Below, piece by piece: positions 1-11,847 of a stretch of 64,000 nucleotides of DNA. The DNA is taken from positions 62,001 to 126,000 of the forward strand of contig NZ_JAPPUY010000006.1 of NCBI RefSeq assembly GCF_026712245.1, read 5' to 3'. The notes below the pieces were generated by a model, which saw only the letters and a program-made list of their open reading frames with translations, made no database searches and was not told where the DNA came from. Made by a program: the position numbers and the translations under genes. Each line of letters begins with the position of its first letter. Position 1 is the first letter of the stretch. The DNA comes from Roseateles hydrophilus. Lineage in GTDB: Bacteria; Pseudomonadota; Gammaproteobacteria; Burkholderiales; Burkholderiaceae_C.

Positions 1-61
1 TGTCGGGCAACAGCAGCGCGTGCGCGCCGCTGTTGCCGCCTTCAGCGTCACGGCGGCTCAC
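1..61 (-). CDS. possible 5' end of an unidentified gene (partial)
   Basis: An open frame begins at a GTG at position 61 on the minus strand and runs off the left edge. It would encode about 20 residues containing NSGAHALLLPD. It lies about 40 bases after the terC stop codon in the same direction, so it could be the next gene of a terC transcript. I do not recognise the product, see no clear ribosome binding site, and the stretch is too short to judge coding bias. The opposite strand is also open here, so this call is tentative. Confidence 0.3.
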   Translation of the reverse strand, partial: MSRRDAEGGNSGAHALLLPD

Positions 62-101
62 GCCGGGCGATGCGATCGCGCGATCGGCGTGCGCACGCAG
101 A

Positions 102-1121
102 TCACGGGTGGCGCGCCGGCTGATCCGGCTTCTTGCTGGCGAACGGGAAGGCACTGCCGCCAGCGCCCTTGGGCGGAATGCGCAGGGACAGCACCATCGT
201 GACGGCCAGCGTGACGGCGGTGAAGCCGAGCGAGAACGCCACCGGGATCTTGTAGACGTCGATCAGCAGCATCTTGGCGCCAATGAACACGAGCACGATG
301 GCCAGGCCGTAGCTGAGCAGGTGGAAGCGCTCGTGCATGTTGGCCAGCAGGAAGTACATCGCACGCAGGCCGAGGATCGCGAACACGTTGGACGTGAGCA
401 CGATGAAGGGGTCGGTCGTGATGGCGAAGATGGCCGGGATGGAGTCGACTGCAAACACGATGTCGACGATGCCGATCAGCAGGATCACCACGAGCAGCGG
501 CGTGGCCATCTTGACGCCGTTGTTGACGGTGAAGAACTTCTCACCGTCGTAGTTCGGCGAGATCTTGAAGCGGCTGCGGATCCACTTCAGCGCCGGGTTG
601 TTGTCCAGGTCGGGTTCCTGGCCGGCGGCCCACCACATCTTGATGCCGGTGAAGAGCAGGAATGCGCCGAACACGTAGAGGATCCAGTGGAACTGCGCGA
701 TCAGCCAGGCCCCCACCAGAATCATCGCCGCCCGCAGCACCAGCGCCCCGAGGATGCCGATCATCAGCACGCGCTTCTGGAACTCTGCCGGCACCGCGAA
801 GTAGGTGAACAGCATCAGGAACACGAAGATGTTGTCGACCGCCAGCGCCTTCTCGATCAGGTAGCCGGTCAGGAACTCGAGAGACTTGGCGTTCGCGACG
901 GCGCGCGCAGCCTCGTCGGTGCTGGTGCCGCCGAGGTGCCACCAGATCCAGCCCATGAACACGAAGGACACGCCGACCCAGACGACCGACCAGATGGCCG
1001 CCTCGCGCGTGCTGACGCGATGGGCGCCCTGTTTGCTCATCGCAAAGAAGTCAACCAGCAGGGCCACCAGCACGAAGGCGGCGAACAAGGACCACATGAG
1101 TGGTGAGCCGATGGATTGCAT
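102..1121 (-). CDS. TerC/Alx family integral membrane protein
   Basis: This 339-residue polytopic inner-membrane protein belongs to the TerC family (Alx, YkoY, TerC), linked in other bacteria to manganese export and tellurite resistance. The sequence shows eight or nine hydrophobic segments, an early acidic membrane motif (ALLVDFFAM, about residues 20-28), the family signature ALAVDNIFVF near residue 92, and a second intramembrane Asp in VFAVDSIPAIF near residue 225. Length is normal. The ATG at 1121 gives the expected N-terminus, although no strong ribosome binding site precedes it. The neighbouring gene at 1376 is divergent. The family is clear; the transported ion is inferred from relatives. 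Confidence 0.9.
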   Translation of the reverse strand: MQSIGSPLMWSLFAAFVLVALLVDFFAMSKQGAHRVSTREAAIWSVVWVGVSFVFMGWIWWHLGGTSTDEAARAVANAKSLEFLTGYLIEKALAVDNIFVFLMLFTYFAVPAEFQKRVLMIGILGALVLRAAMILVGAWLIAQFHWILYVFGAFLLFTGIKMWWAAGQEPDLDNNPALKWIRSRFKISPNYDGEKFFTVNNGVKMATPLLVVILLIGIVDIVFAVDSIPAIFAITTDPFIVLTSNVFAILGLRAMYFLLANMHERFHLLSYGLAIVLVFIGAKMLLIDVYKIPVAFSLGFTAVTLAVTMVLSLRIPPKGAGGSAFPFASKKPDQPARHP

Positions 1122-1375
1122 GTGGGGTCTTCAGGTGAGTTGATCGAAGGCGGCGGGTGACCAGTGACGCGCCCGGCACGTCGCCGCCGAAAACACCGCA
1201 CTGTCGCTGCGGCCCTCGCTCGGAGAAATCAGCTTTTCGAGAACGTGAACATCGCAAAAAGCTGTGCTTTGCCGGGCATGTTGCCGCTGTCGTGGGGGCA
1301 GGGCAGCCGGCGCGAGCGCACCGGGGCTTGCGGCACCGCGTCGCTATGCTGCACGGCACCACTGAAGGAGCCGCC

Positions 1376-1744
1376 ATGGATCTCGACAGCCCAGGCCTTG
1401 CCACCCGGCGCGCCGTGTTGGGTGATGCCTATGTTGACGCCGCACTCGCCAAGGTCACGCCGTTCACTGAGCCGCTGCAGGAACTGGTGACCCGCCACGC
1501 CTGGGGCAATACCTGGCAACGCCCGGGCCTGGACCTGCGCACGCGCAGCATCGTCACCGTGTCCATGCTGGTGGCGCTGGGCCGCATGCACGAGCTCAAG
1601 ACCCATGTGCGCGGGGCGCTGAACAACGGCGTCACGCCGCAGGAGCTGCAGGAGATCTTCCTGCACGCCAGCGTCTACTGCGGCTTCCCGGCGGCCGTGG
1701 ACGCGTTCCGGGCCGCCGCCGAGGTGGTGGACGGCAAGGCCTGA
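1376..1744 (+). CDS. carboxymuconolactone decarboxylase family protein (PcaC-like)
   Basis: This 122-residue protein resembles gamma-carboxymuconolactone decarboxylase (PcaC) and the wider CMD/AhpD-like family of small all-helical oligomers. Visible PcaC-type features are RxxVLGDAYVDAAL at the N-terminus, then RHAWGNTWQRPGLDLRTRS and a C-terminal helix with HASVYCGFPAAVDAFR. The ATG at 1376 is chosen because AAGGAG lies about 8 bases upstream; longer in-frame starts have no such site. No other protocatechuate-pathway gene is present nearby, so a role in beta-ketoadipate metabolism is not supported by context. It could be a stand-alone PcaC-like enzyme of unknown substrate. Confidence 0.85.
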   Translation: MDLDSPGLATRRAVLGDAYVDAALAKVTPFTEPLQELVTRHAWGNTWQRPGLDLRTRSIVTVSMLVALGRMHELKTHVRGALNNGVTPQELQEIFLHASVYCGFPAAVDAFRAAAEVVDGKA

Positions 1745-1863
1745 CCCCGGCGGCGCCGGCCGGCTGGCCGCGCGCCGCCATCTCGCCCGACCTTGCACCA
1801 GGTCAAGGACAGCGGCGGGATGCAGCCTGAGCATGCCCGGTTTCTCACTGCACCCAGGCTGCC

Positions 1864-3066
1864 ATGACCTCTTCCTCCTTGTTCGACCGCGTGGCCGTCG
1901 CCGGCCTGCGCCCGCTGCGACTGGCCGGTCGCTCGCTGCTGCCCATCGTGCAGGGCGGCATGGGCGTGGGCATCTCGGCCCACCGGCTGGCGGGCAACGT
2001 CGCGGCGCAGGGCGCGTGGGGCACCATCGCCTCGGTGGACCTGCGGCGCCACCACCCTGACCTGATGGCGCGCAGCGAGGGCCTGACTGACGCCGACGCC
2101 AAGAAAGCCGCCATTCAGCAGGCCAACCAGGAGGCGCTGGCCCGCGAGATCCAGGCCGCGCGGCAGATCGCGGGCGGGCAGGGCCTGCTGGCGGTCAACG
2201 TGATGCGCGCCGTCAGCGACTACGCGGCCTCGGTGCGCACGGCGCTGGCCCAGGGCGTGGACGCCTTGGTGGTGGGCGCCGGCCTGCCGCTGGACCTGCC
2301 CGAGCTGGCGCAGGACCACCCGCAGACCGCACTGGTGCCCATCCTGTCCGACGCGCGCGGCGTCGCGCTGCTGTGGAAGAAGTGGGAGCGCAAGGGCCGC
2401 CTGCCCAGCGCCATCGTCATCGAGCACCCGGCCCACGCGGCTGGCCACCTTGGCGCGGCCCGCGTGGCCGACGTCAACGACGAGCGCTTCTCGTTCGAGA
2501 CGGTGCTGCCGGCCGTGCGCCAGCTCATCCGTGACGCCGGGGTTGAGGGCCAGGTGCCGCTGGTCGCGGCCGGCGGCGTGCGCCGCTGCGAGGACATCCA
2601 GCACCTGCAGTCGCTGGGCGCCGATGCGGCCCAGCTGGGCACGGCGTTTGCGGCCACCACCGAGTGCGACGCCCACCCCGACTTCAAGCAGGTGCTGGCC
2701 GGTGCGCGCGACGACGAGTTGATCGAGTTCACCAGCGTTGCCGGCCTGCCGGCCCGCGCGGTGCGCACGCCCTGGCTGGAGCGCTACCTGAAGGCCGAGC
2801 CGCGCCTGCAGGCCGTCGCCCAGCTCAAGCAGCACTGCACCATGGCCTTCGACTGCCTGGCGCAATGCGGGCTGCGCGACGGGCTCAAGGGCTGGGGCCA
2901 GTTCTGCATCGACCAGCGCCTGGCCGCCGCGCTGCGCGGCGACATGGCCAAGGGCCTGTTCTTCCGCGGCCGCGGTGCTTTGCCGTTCGGCGGCCAGATC
3001 GCCAGCGTGCGCCAGCTGCTGGAGCGGCTGCTCACGCCTGGCGTGCCGCTGGGCACGCCCGCTTGA
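1864..3066 (+). CDS. nitronate monooxygenase family protein (2-nitropropane dioxygenase-like)
   Basis: This 400-residue flavin-dependent TIM-barrel protein matches the nitronate monooxygenase (NPD) family, which uses FMN to oxidise alkyl nitronates such as propionate-3-nitronate; some members are enoyl-ACP reductases. Visible features are the N-terminal PIVQGGMGVGIS, VNVM in an early strand, a catalytic-region histidine in EHPAHAAGHLG near residue 190, and phosphate-binding AAGGVRR followed by GADAAQLGTAF. The C-terminal region (FDCLAQCGLRDG) is longer than in minimal NMOs. The ATG at 1864 fits the family N-terminus. It follows the CMD gene by about 120 bases, so a shared transcript is possible. 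Substrate is not determined. Confidence 0.88.
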   Translation: MTSSSLFDRVAVAGLRPLRLAGRSLLPIVQGGMGVGISAHRLAGNVAAQGAWGTIASVDLRRHHPDLMARSEGLTDADAKKAAIQQANQEALAREIQAARQIAGGQGLLAVNVMRAVSDYAASVRTALAQGVDALVVGAGLPLDLPELAQDHPQTALVPILSDARGVALLWKKWERKGRLPSAIVIEHPAHAAGHLGAARVADVNDERFSFETVLPAVRQLIRDAGVEGQVPLVAAGGVRRCEDIQHLQSLGADAAQLGTAFAATTECDAHPDFKQVLAGARDDELIEFTSVAGLPARAVRTPWLERYLKAEPRLQAVAQLKQHCTMAFDCLAQCGLRDGLKGWGQFCIDQRLAAALRGDMAKGLFFRGRGALPFGGQIASVRQLLERLLTPGVPLGTPA

Positions 3067-3090
3067 GGCGGTGCGCGGCTGGCTGACCCC

Positions 3091-3990
3091 TCAGCCCGGC
3101 GGCGTGAACAGCTGGGCCTGCGCCCGCGGCTCGCTGATCTGCACGCGAACGTGGCAGCCGCCGGGCGCCAGCCCCTGCGGCGGCGCCATGCCGTGGCTCA
3201 CTGCCATCAGCGCCCAAGGCCATGGCGTGGTGGCGGGGCCGGTGCGGGCCCGTACCAATTCGGTAGACACGGGCCAGCCCGGCTCGTGCGCCACCGGTGG
3301 CTCGCACCAGTGCGTGACCCAGCCGGGCCGCGGCTGACGCGGCGGCGGCGGCGCCAGCACCAGGCCGTGGAGCTCTTGCCGCTGTTGCCAGCGCTGCAAG
3401 CTGGCCAGCAGGCTGCGCTCGCTGCGGCCGAGTTGCCGTGCGCAGTGTGCGAACGGATGAGCGCTCAGGGCCAGCCCTGCTTCCAGCGCGGCAGCCAGGG
3501 CAGGGTCACCGCGCGGCCCTTCGCTCGGCGTGTCACCGGGTTGGGCCGGCTGCACGCACAGCTGCGCGCTGGGGGCGGCCGTCAGGCGTTTGAGCTGGGC
3601 CGACAGGCCGTTCGCGTCCAGGGCTTCCAGCTCCGCCCATAAGCCATGCGCGGCGCGGGCGTCTGCGGCCGGCACGACCTGTTCGATGCGCACGCAGCCG
3701 GGCAGCGCGGCAAGCGCATTCAGCAGCGTCGTGTCCGCAGCGTCGAAGAAGACCCGCCAGCGCTCGGTGACCAGGCCCGGGCCCCAGCGTGCGTGGATGG
3801 GCTGCAGCGCGCCGCTGGCCAGCAGCCCGGCGCAGGTGCGGATCAACTCCAGCGGCGTGCTGCCGCTGCGGCTGGCGAGTTGGCGGAAGGGGGCGGGCGT
3901 GAGCGGCAGGCCGTCGCGCCAGCCCTGGGTCAGGGTGGGGCGCAGTCCCGCACAGCAGCTGGAGGGCGTGGGCCTGGGCATGATCGCCAT
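3091..3990 (-). CDS. NirD/NirL-like or Lrp/AsnC-like winged-helix protein (degenerate)
   Basis: This 299-residue protein appears to contain two copies of an Lrp-like layout. A helix-turn-helix-like segment occurs near residues 10-60 (LTQGWRDGLPLTPAPF) and again in the second half (ALEAGLALSAHPFAHCARQLGRSERSLLASL), each followed by a putative RAM/AsnC-type segment. That doubled arrangement resembles siroheme decarboxylase NirD-NirL fusions. The family's usual YNLWF-type motif is not intact (AAHGLWAEL instead), so catalysis is doubtful. No heme d1 genes are nearby. The ATG at 3990 is one of two close options (also 3981). An FNR-like palindrome lies 27 bases upstream, between this gene and the divergent hemerythrin gene. 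Function is uncertain. Confidence 0.5.
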   Translation of the reverse strand: MAIMPRPTPSSCCAGLRPTLTQGWRDGLPLTPAPFRQLASRSGSTPLELIRTCAGLLASGALQPIHARWGPGLVTERWRVFFDAADTTLLNALAALPGCVRIEQVVPAADARAAHGLWAELEALDANGLSAQLKRLTAAPSAQLCVQPAQPGDTPSEGPRGDPALAAALEAGLALSAHPFAHCARQLGRSERSLLASLQRWQQRQELHGLVLAPPPPRQPRPGWVTHWCEPPVAHEPGWPVSTELVRARTGPATTPWPWALMAVSHGMAPPQGLAPGGCHVRVQISEPRAQAQLFTPPG

Positions 3991-4016
3991 GCTGCGACGG
4001 GGCAACGTCGCGAACC

Positions 4017-4030
4017 TTGATCTGCTGCAA
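4017..4030. promoter_or_regulatory. candidate FNR/DNR-type binding site
   Basis: TTGAT-CTGC-TGCAA matches the FNR/CRP-superfamily consensus TTGAT-N4-ATCAA at 8 of 10 half-site positions. It lies in the 114-base divergent spacer between the NirD/L-like gene (start 3990) and the hemerythrin gene (start 4105). An activator centred at 4023.5 with the usual -41.5 spacing would place a hemerythrin transcript start near 4065. Both neighbours are of types often tied to oxygen or nitric-oxide physiology. The site is predicted from sequence only. Confidence 0.45.
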
Positions 4031-4104
4031 GACTCGTCGTGTTGCTGCCCGGCCCATGCCCTGCAGGCGACCGTGGCCGGATGTTTCAGGCATGCTGGTC
4101 GCCC

Positions 4105-4626
4105 ATGGACACCGCCTCCCGCCCCTTGCACAGCCCGCCAGCCGTCGGCTTTGACGCGCCGTTCGAGATGCTGCACGCCTGCCATGAGCGCGTGCTGCGC
4201 ACCTTGGATCTGCTGCTGCGCCTGCAGGCCCATCTGGCTGCCCACGGTGCCGATGTCCAGGCGCGCGACGCCGCGCGGGACATCCTGCGCTACTTCGATC
4301 TCGCCGCGCCTGAGCATCATGCGGACGAGGAGCGCCATGTGCTGCCTCGGCTGCGGGCGCTGCAGCAGCATGCGCTGGCCGATCGGGTGCAGGCCGAGCA
4401 CCGTGACATGGACGCCCGCTACGCCGCGATCCGCCCGGGTCTGTGGGCGCTGGCGCAAGACGGGCGGGTGCCGGCAACGGGCCTGTGGTCGGCATTCGCG
4501 GCGCTCTACCGTGCCCATGTGGCGCTGGAAGAGTCGCTGGCCTATCCACCCGCGGCGGCGGGCCTGGACGGGCCGGCCCTTGCCGCCATGGGCGCTGAGA
4601 TGGCCGCGCGGCGCCGCGCGCCCTGA
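4105..4626 (+). CDS. hemerythrin HHE-domain protein
   Basis: This 173-residue cytoplasmic protein is built around a hemerythrin/HHE cation-binding four-helix bundle expected to hold a di-iron site. Candidate ligands are a His in MLHACHERVL (about residue 25), HHADEERH (about 70), AEHRDMD (about 95) and the His/Glu pair in YRAHVALEES (about 138-143). The family includes oxygen sensors and nitric-oxide or iron-sulfur repair proteins such as YtfE/DnrN, but nothing here fixes the role. The ATG at 4105 gives the typical short N-terminus. A potential FNR-type box lies 75 bases upstream, consistent with low-oxygen or nitrosative control. Confidence 0.85.
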   Translation: MDTASRPLHSPPAVGFDAPFEMLHACHERVLRTLDLLLRLQAHLAAHGADVQARDAARDILRYFDLAAPEHHADEERHVLPRLRALQQHALADRVQAEHRDMDARYAAIRPGLWALAQDGRVPATGLWSAFAALYRAHVALEESLAYPPAAAGLDGPALAAMGAEMAARRRAP

Positions 4627-4646
4627 CCGCGGCCGAGGGCGGGCGC

Positions 4647-4677
4647 CAAAAAGCAGATGGCCTCCGAGGAGGCCATC
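4647..4677 (-). terminator. rho-independent terminator of icd
   Basis: A perfect 10-bp inverted repeat (GATGGCCTCC, 2-base spacer, GGAGGCCATC at 4656-4677) is followed on the minus strand by TTTTT (4648-4652), placing a classic intrinsic terminator 46 bases after the icd stop codon. A second GC-rich hairpin (GGGCCGGC-gtt-GCCGGCCC, 4690-4708) sits between it and icd. Confidence 0.85.
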
Positions 4678-4722
4678 ATGCGTTGGGCAGGGCCGGCGTT
4701 GCCGGCCCGCGCATCAGGCGGA

Positions 4723-6960
<2,238 letters not shown>

Positions 6961-7095
6961 GAGGGTGTTCCGGTGAATGTCGAATCTCGGCAGCGCGGCG
7001 GCCACGCGGCAGCGCGCAAGCCCCGAACTCTAGCAAGCCGTCTCGCGTCGACGCGCAAGCAGCCTTCGCCGAGCCGCCGCGCGCAGGGCCGCAAC

Positions 7096-7130
7096 GCAAA
7101 AGCCCCGCGGGCTTGCGGGCCGCGGGGCTT
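7096..7130 (-). terminator. rho-independent terminator of the cold-shock gene
   Basis: An 11-bp inverted repeat (AAGCCCCGCGG at 7100-7110, CCGCGGGGCTT at 7120-7130) is followed on the minus strand by TTTT (7098-7101). It lies 27 bases beyond the stop codon of the cold-shock gene and upstream of icd, separating the two minus-strand transcripts. Confidence 0.8.
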
Positions 7131-7156
7131 GCCGTCGGGGGCGTTTGGCGCCGGGC

Positions 7157-7402
7157 TCAGGAGGCCTGCAGCTGCTCCGCGCCGTTGCGGGCTGCTTCCA
7201 TCGGCGTGATGTTCTGTGCCAGCTGGCCCTTGGGGCCCTGGACCAGGTCGAACTGCACCTGGCTGCCCTGCTTCAGTGTGCGAAAGCCTTCCATCTGGAT
7301 GGCCGAGAAATGGGCGAACACGTCATCGCCGCCGGCCTCCGGCTCGATGAACCCAAAGCCCTTGGCGTCGTTGAACCATTTGACTTTGCCCAGCGCCATC
7401 AT
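7157..7402 (-). CDS. cold-shock protein, CspA/CspD family
   Basis: This 81-residue protein carries a single cold-shock domain (OB fold) that binds single-stranded RNA or DNA. RNP1 is KGFGFIEP and RNP2 is VFAHFSAI. The first 67 residues are standard; the last 14 or so ([15 protein letters not shown]) form a short extension. The start at 7402 is chosen because GGAG lies 5 bases upstream of tandem ATG codons; the second, at 7399, is an alternative. The divergent gene is clpS, leaving a 179-base shared leader with a large inverted repeat. CspD-clpSA neighbourhoods are common in proteobacteria, consistent with stress or stationary-phase roles. Confidence 0.93.
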   Translation of the reverse strand: MMALGKVKWFNDAKGFGFIEPEAGGDDVFAHFSAIQMEGFRTLKQGSQVQFDLVQGPKGQLAQNITPMEAARNGAEQLQAS

Positions 7403-7514
7403 CTTGTCTCCGTTCTTTGAGGCACCTCCCAGGGAGGCGGACGTGGATTCTGGTAGCGCGACAAATGGCGTCAATTCGGGACCTTCCCGGCCGGGTTCAC
7501 CCCAGGACGCTTGC

Positions 7515-7558
7515 ATTCCCGGGGGATGGCGCCAACTGCCAGCCATCCTCGGGGAAAT
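7515..7558. repeat. large imperfect inverted repeat in the csp-clpS divergent region
   Basis: A core of GGATGGC (7524-7530) and GCCATCC (7542-7548) separated by 11 bases is extended outward by imperfectly matching arms (ATTCCCGGG on the left, CGGGGAAAT on the right). It sits between the divergent cold-shock and clpS genes, ending 24 bases before the clpS ATG. It could be a regulator site or, in the cold-shock transcript, a leader hairpin. Confidence 0.6.
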
Positions 7559-7581
7559 ACCCCCGTCGATAGAATCGCCGC

Positions 7582-7958
7582 ATGCCTGTGCTCCCCGTTT
7601 TCTCACCGCTGAACCAGTCGGCCCCGCCGCCGCCCGCGCCCCCGATACGGCCGGGCAAGGATGAGGGTGATGGGGCCGTTGTTGTCGAGCGCCAGACGCA
7701 GAAGACCGAGCCGCCCCGGCTCTATCAGGTGCTGCTGCTGAACGACGACTTCACCCCGATGGAGTTTGTAGTCATGGTTCTGCAGGAATTTTTCCGGCAT
7801 GACCTGGATACGGCGACGCAGATCATGCTCAAAATCCACCACGAGGGTCGCGGGGTCTGCGGTGTGTTCACCAAGGATGTTGCAGCCACCAAGGTGGAGC
7901 TGGTGCTGGCCGCCTCCCGGCGTGCCGGCCATCCCCTGCAGTGCACTATGGAGGCCGC

Positions 7959-7962
<4 letters not shown>
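7582..7962 (+). CDS. clpS: ATP-dependent Clp protease adaptor ClpS
   Basis: This 126-residue protein is the ClpS adaptor, which binds the N-domain of ClpA and delivers N-degron substrates to ClpAP. The variable Pro-rich first 45 residues are followed by the conserved core: [17 protein letters not shown] (including the substrate-pocket DD and ME), [29 protein letters not shown]. The ATG at 7582 lies only 7 bases after a TAGAAT -10-like hexamer, so the mRNA may be leaderless, or an unrecognised promoter lies upstream. Its TGA overlaps the clpA ATG (ATGA), so the pair is translationally coupled. Confidence 0.96.
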
Positions 7963-10283
<2,321 letters not shown>

Positions 10284-10302
10284 AGCCAGGTCTGAAGACA
10301 TG

Positions 10303-10327
10303 AAAGGACGCCGCGGCGTCCTTTTTT
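10303..10327 (+). terminator. rho-independent terminator after clpA
   Basis: AAAGGACGCC-GC-GGCGTCCTTT (10303-10324) runs into a six-T tract (10322-10327). The arms begin with AAA on the other strand, so it may also end the convergent mtfA transcript whose stop codon is at 10332. Confidence 0.9.
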
Positions 10328-10331
10328 GTGG

Positions 10332-11108
10332 TCAGGCGGCTGGGTCTTGCCTGAAGAAGTCCGCCAGCAGGCGGTACATCGCGGGCTCCTCGGTGCGCAT
10401 CACGGCCGGAGCGACGAAGAAGGCCTCAACGGCCACAGCGAAGAACTCCTCGACCGCTTCGCCGCCGTAGGTGTCGATGAGCGTCTCCGCGCCGGCATCG
10501 AGGCGGGCGCAGAACTTCTCCCACTCGGCGTCGATGACGGTGATCCAGCGCTCGCGCGCTGCCGTGTCCAGCGGCGGCACGCCGTCGGCCACGCCGTCGC
10601 GCATGTCGATGACGTGGGCGAACTCGTGGATGACGACATTGAAGACCGCGTCCGCGCCGAACTGCGCGGGGTCATCGCTGACGGCGATGGCCTGCCAGGC
10701 GAGCATCAGCGGCCCGCCTTCCATGGCCTCGCCGGCCAGTTCCTCGTCGTACTCGTGGACGACGCCATCCTCATCCTGGAAGCTGCGCTGCGCGACCACC
10801 TCGCCAGCATGCATGACGATGCCGACGAAGCCGTCGTACCAGGAGAGCCCCAGCCGCAGCACCGGCAGGCAGGCCTGCGCCGCGACGGCCACGGCCACTT
10901 CGTCGGTGACCTCGAAGCCGTCGACGCCGTGGAACTCCTTGGTCGCCAGGAACAGGCTGCACAGCCGACGCAACTCGGTGAGGTCACCCTCACTGCGCTG
11001 GGCCAGGAAGGGGTAGCGCAGCAGCGTCAGTTGCCACAGCGCGTCGGGGATGGCGTGGCGCTGGACGGCACGTTGCTCGCGCCAGTTCTTGATGGCCCGG
11101 AGGATCAC
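10332..11108 (-). CDS. mtfA: MtfA-family zinc-dependent peptidase
   Basis: This 258-residue cytosolic protein matches MtfA (formerly YeeI), a gluzincin-type peptidase that in E. coli interacts with the glucose repressor Mlc. The zinc motif HEFAH is at residues 161-165, with a downstream conserved EEFFAVAVEAFF that supplies the third metal ligand. The N-terminus (RYPFLAQRSEGDLTELRRL) and the CLPVLRLGLSWYDGFVGIVMH stretch are typical. Translation most likely starts at the GTG at 11108, which overlaps the lpxH TGA (GTGA). It is the last gene of a five-gene minus-strand operon. Its target in this organism is unknown. Confidence 0.9.
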   Translation of the reverse strand: MILRAIKNWREQRAVQRHAIPDALWQLTLLRYPFLAQRSEGDLTELRRLCSLFLATKEFHGVDGFEVTDEVAVAVAAQACLPVLRLGLSWYDGFVGIVMHAGEVVAQRSFQDEDGVVHEYDEELAGEAMEGGPLMLAWQAIAVSDDPAQFGADAVFNVVIHEFAHVIDMRDGVADGVPPLDTAARERWITVIDAEWEKFCARLDAGAETLIDTYGGEAVEEFFAVAVEAFFVAPAVMRTEEPAMYRLLADFFRQDPAA

Positions 11109-11836
11109 AGCGGCAGCCGTTGCAGGCCGGCTGCGGACAGGCGGATCGCGTCGCCGCGCGGCGGTGTGGTCTCGAAGTCCCAGTCCGACAGCACGACCCG
11201 TCGCAGGCCGTCACCCAGGTCATGCTCGGCCGGGCGATGCGTGTGGCCGTGGATCAGCGTCGTCGCGCCGGCCTCGCGCAGCAGCGCGCGGCAGGCGTCG
11301 GCATCGAGGTCGGTGGCCATCAGCTGGGCGGTCTGCGAGGCGCGGCTCTGTTCGCGCGCCTGGCGGCCGAAGGCCTGGCGCTCGGCCAGCGGTTTGGCGA
11401 GAAAGCCCGCTTGCCAGGCGGTGGAGCGGCTCGTCGCACGCCAGGCCTGGTAGCCGGTGTCGGCCAGGCACTGCGCATCGCCATGCGCCAGCAACCAGCG
11501 CTGGCCGAAGGCGTCCAGCACCGTCGGGTCGGGCAGGGCGGTCATGCCGGCGTCGGCCAGCAACTCGTGGCCGACGAGAAAGTCGCGGTTGCCGGCCATG
11601 AAGAACAGGTCCAGCCGCTGCGAGGCCTTGCGCAGCATTGCGACGGCGCCGGCCTCGAAGGGTTCGTGGCGGGCGTCATCGCCCACCCAGACCTCGAAGA
11701 TGTCGCCCAGCAGCAGTACGGCATCGGCCGTGGTGCGGGCGAGGTGCGCTTCAAGCCGAGCCAGCGTGCCCGGCGTGTCCGGCCCCAGGTGCAGGTCAGA
11801 CAGCAGGTCCACCTGCTGCCATTGCGCCGGCGCCAT
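11105..11836 (-). CDS. lpxH: UDP-2,3-diacylglucosamine diphosphatase LpxH
   Basis: This 243-residue calcineurin-like phosphoesterase cleaves UDP-2,3-diacylglucosamine to lipid X and UMP in lipid A synthesis, acting at the cytoplasmic face of the inner membrane. All metallophosphoesterase motifs are visible: SDLHLG near the N-terminus, GDIFEVWVGDD, GNRDFLVG, an isolated His in LLAHGDAQC and GHTHRPAEH near the C-terminus. The ATG at 11836 is used here; a TTG at 11851 overlapping the ppiB stop codon is an equally possible start that adds five residues. It is flanked by overlapping genes on both sides (ppiB upstream, mtfA downstream). Confidence 0.95.
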   Translation of the reverse strand: MAPAQWQQVDLLSDLHLGPDTPGTLARLEAHLARTTADAVLLLGDIFEVWVGDDARHEPFEAGAVAMLRKASQRLDLFFMAGNRDFLVGHELLADAGMTALPDPTVLDAFGQRWLLAHGDAQCLADTGYQAWRATSRSTAWQAGFLAKPLAERQAFGRQAREQSRASQTAQLMATDLDADACRALLREAGATTLIHGHTHRPAEHDLGDGLRRVVLSDWDFETTPPRGDAIRLSAAGLQRLPL

Positions 11837-11847
11837 CAGCGTGTGGG

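Noticed and set aside
33-1106. 357-residue plus-strand frame opposite terC
   Set aside because: Antisense to a membrane protein with clear TerC motifs; the frame is dominated by charged and Gln residues from reversed hydrophobic codons.
1122-1375. yybP-ykoY manganese riboswitch upstream of terC
   Set aside because: The 3' AAGACC of the aptamer and a GC-rich stem are present on the minus strand, but the diagnostic 5' GGGGAGTAG core is absent from the whole leader, so I do not call it without a covariance-model search.
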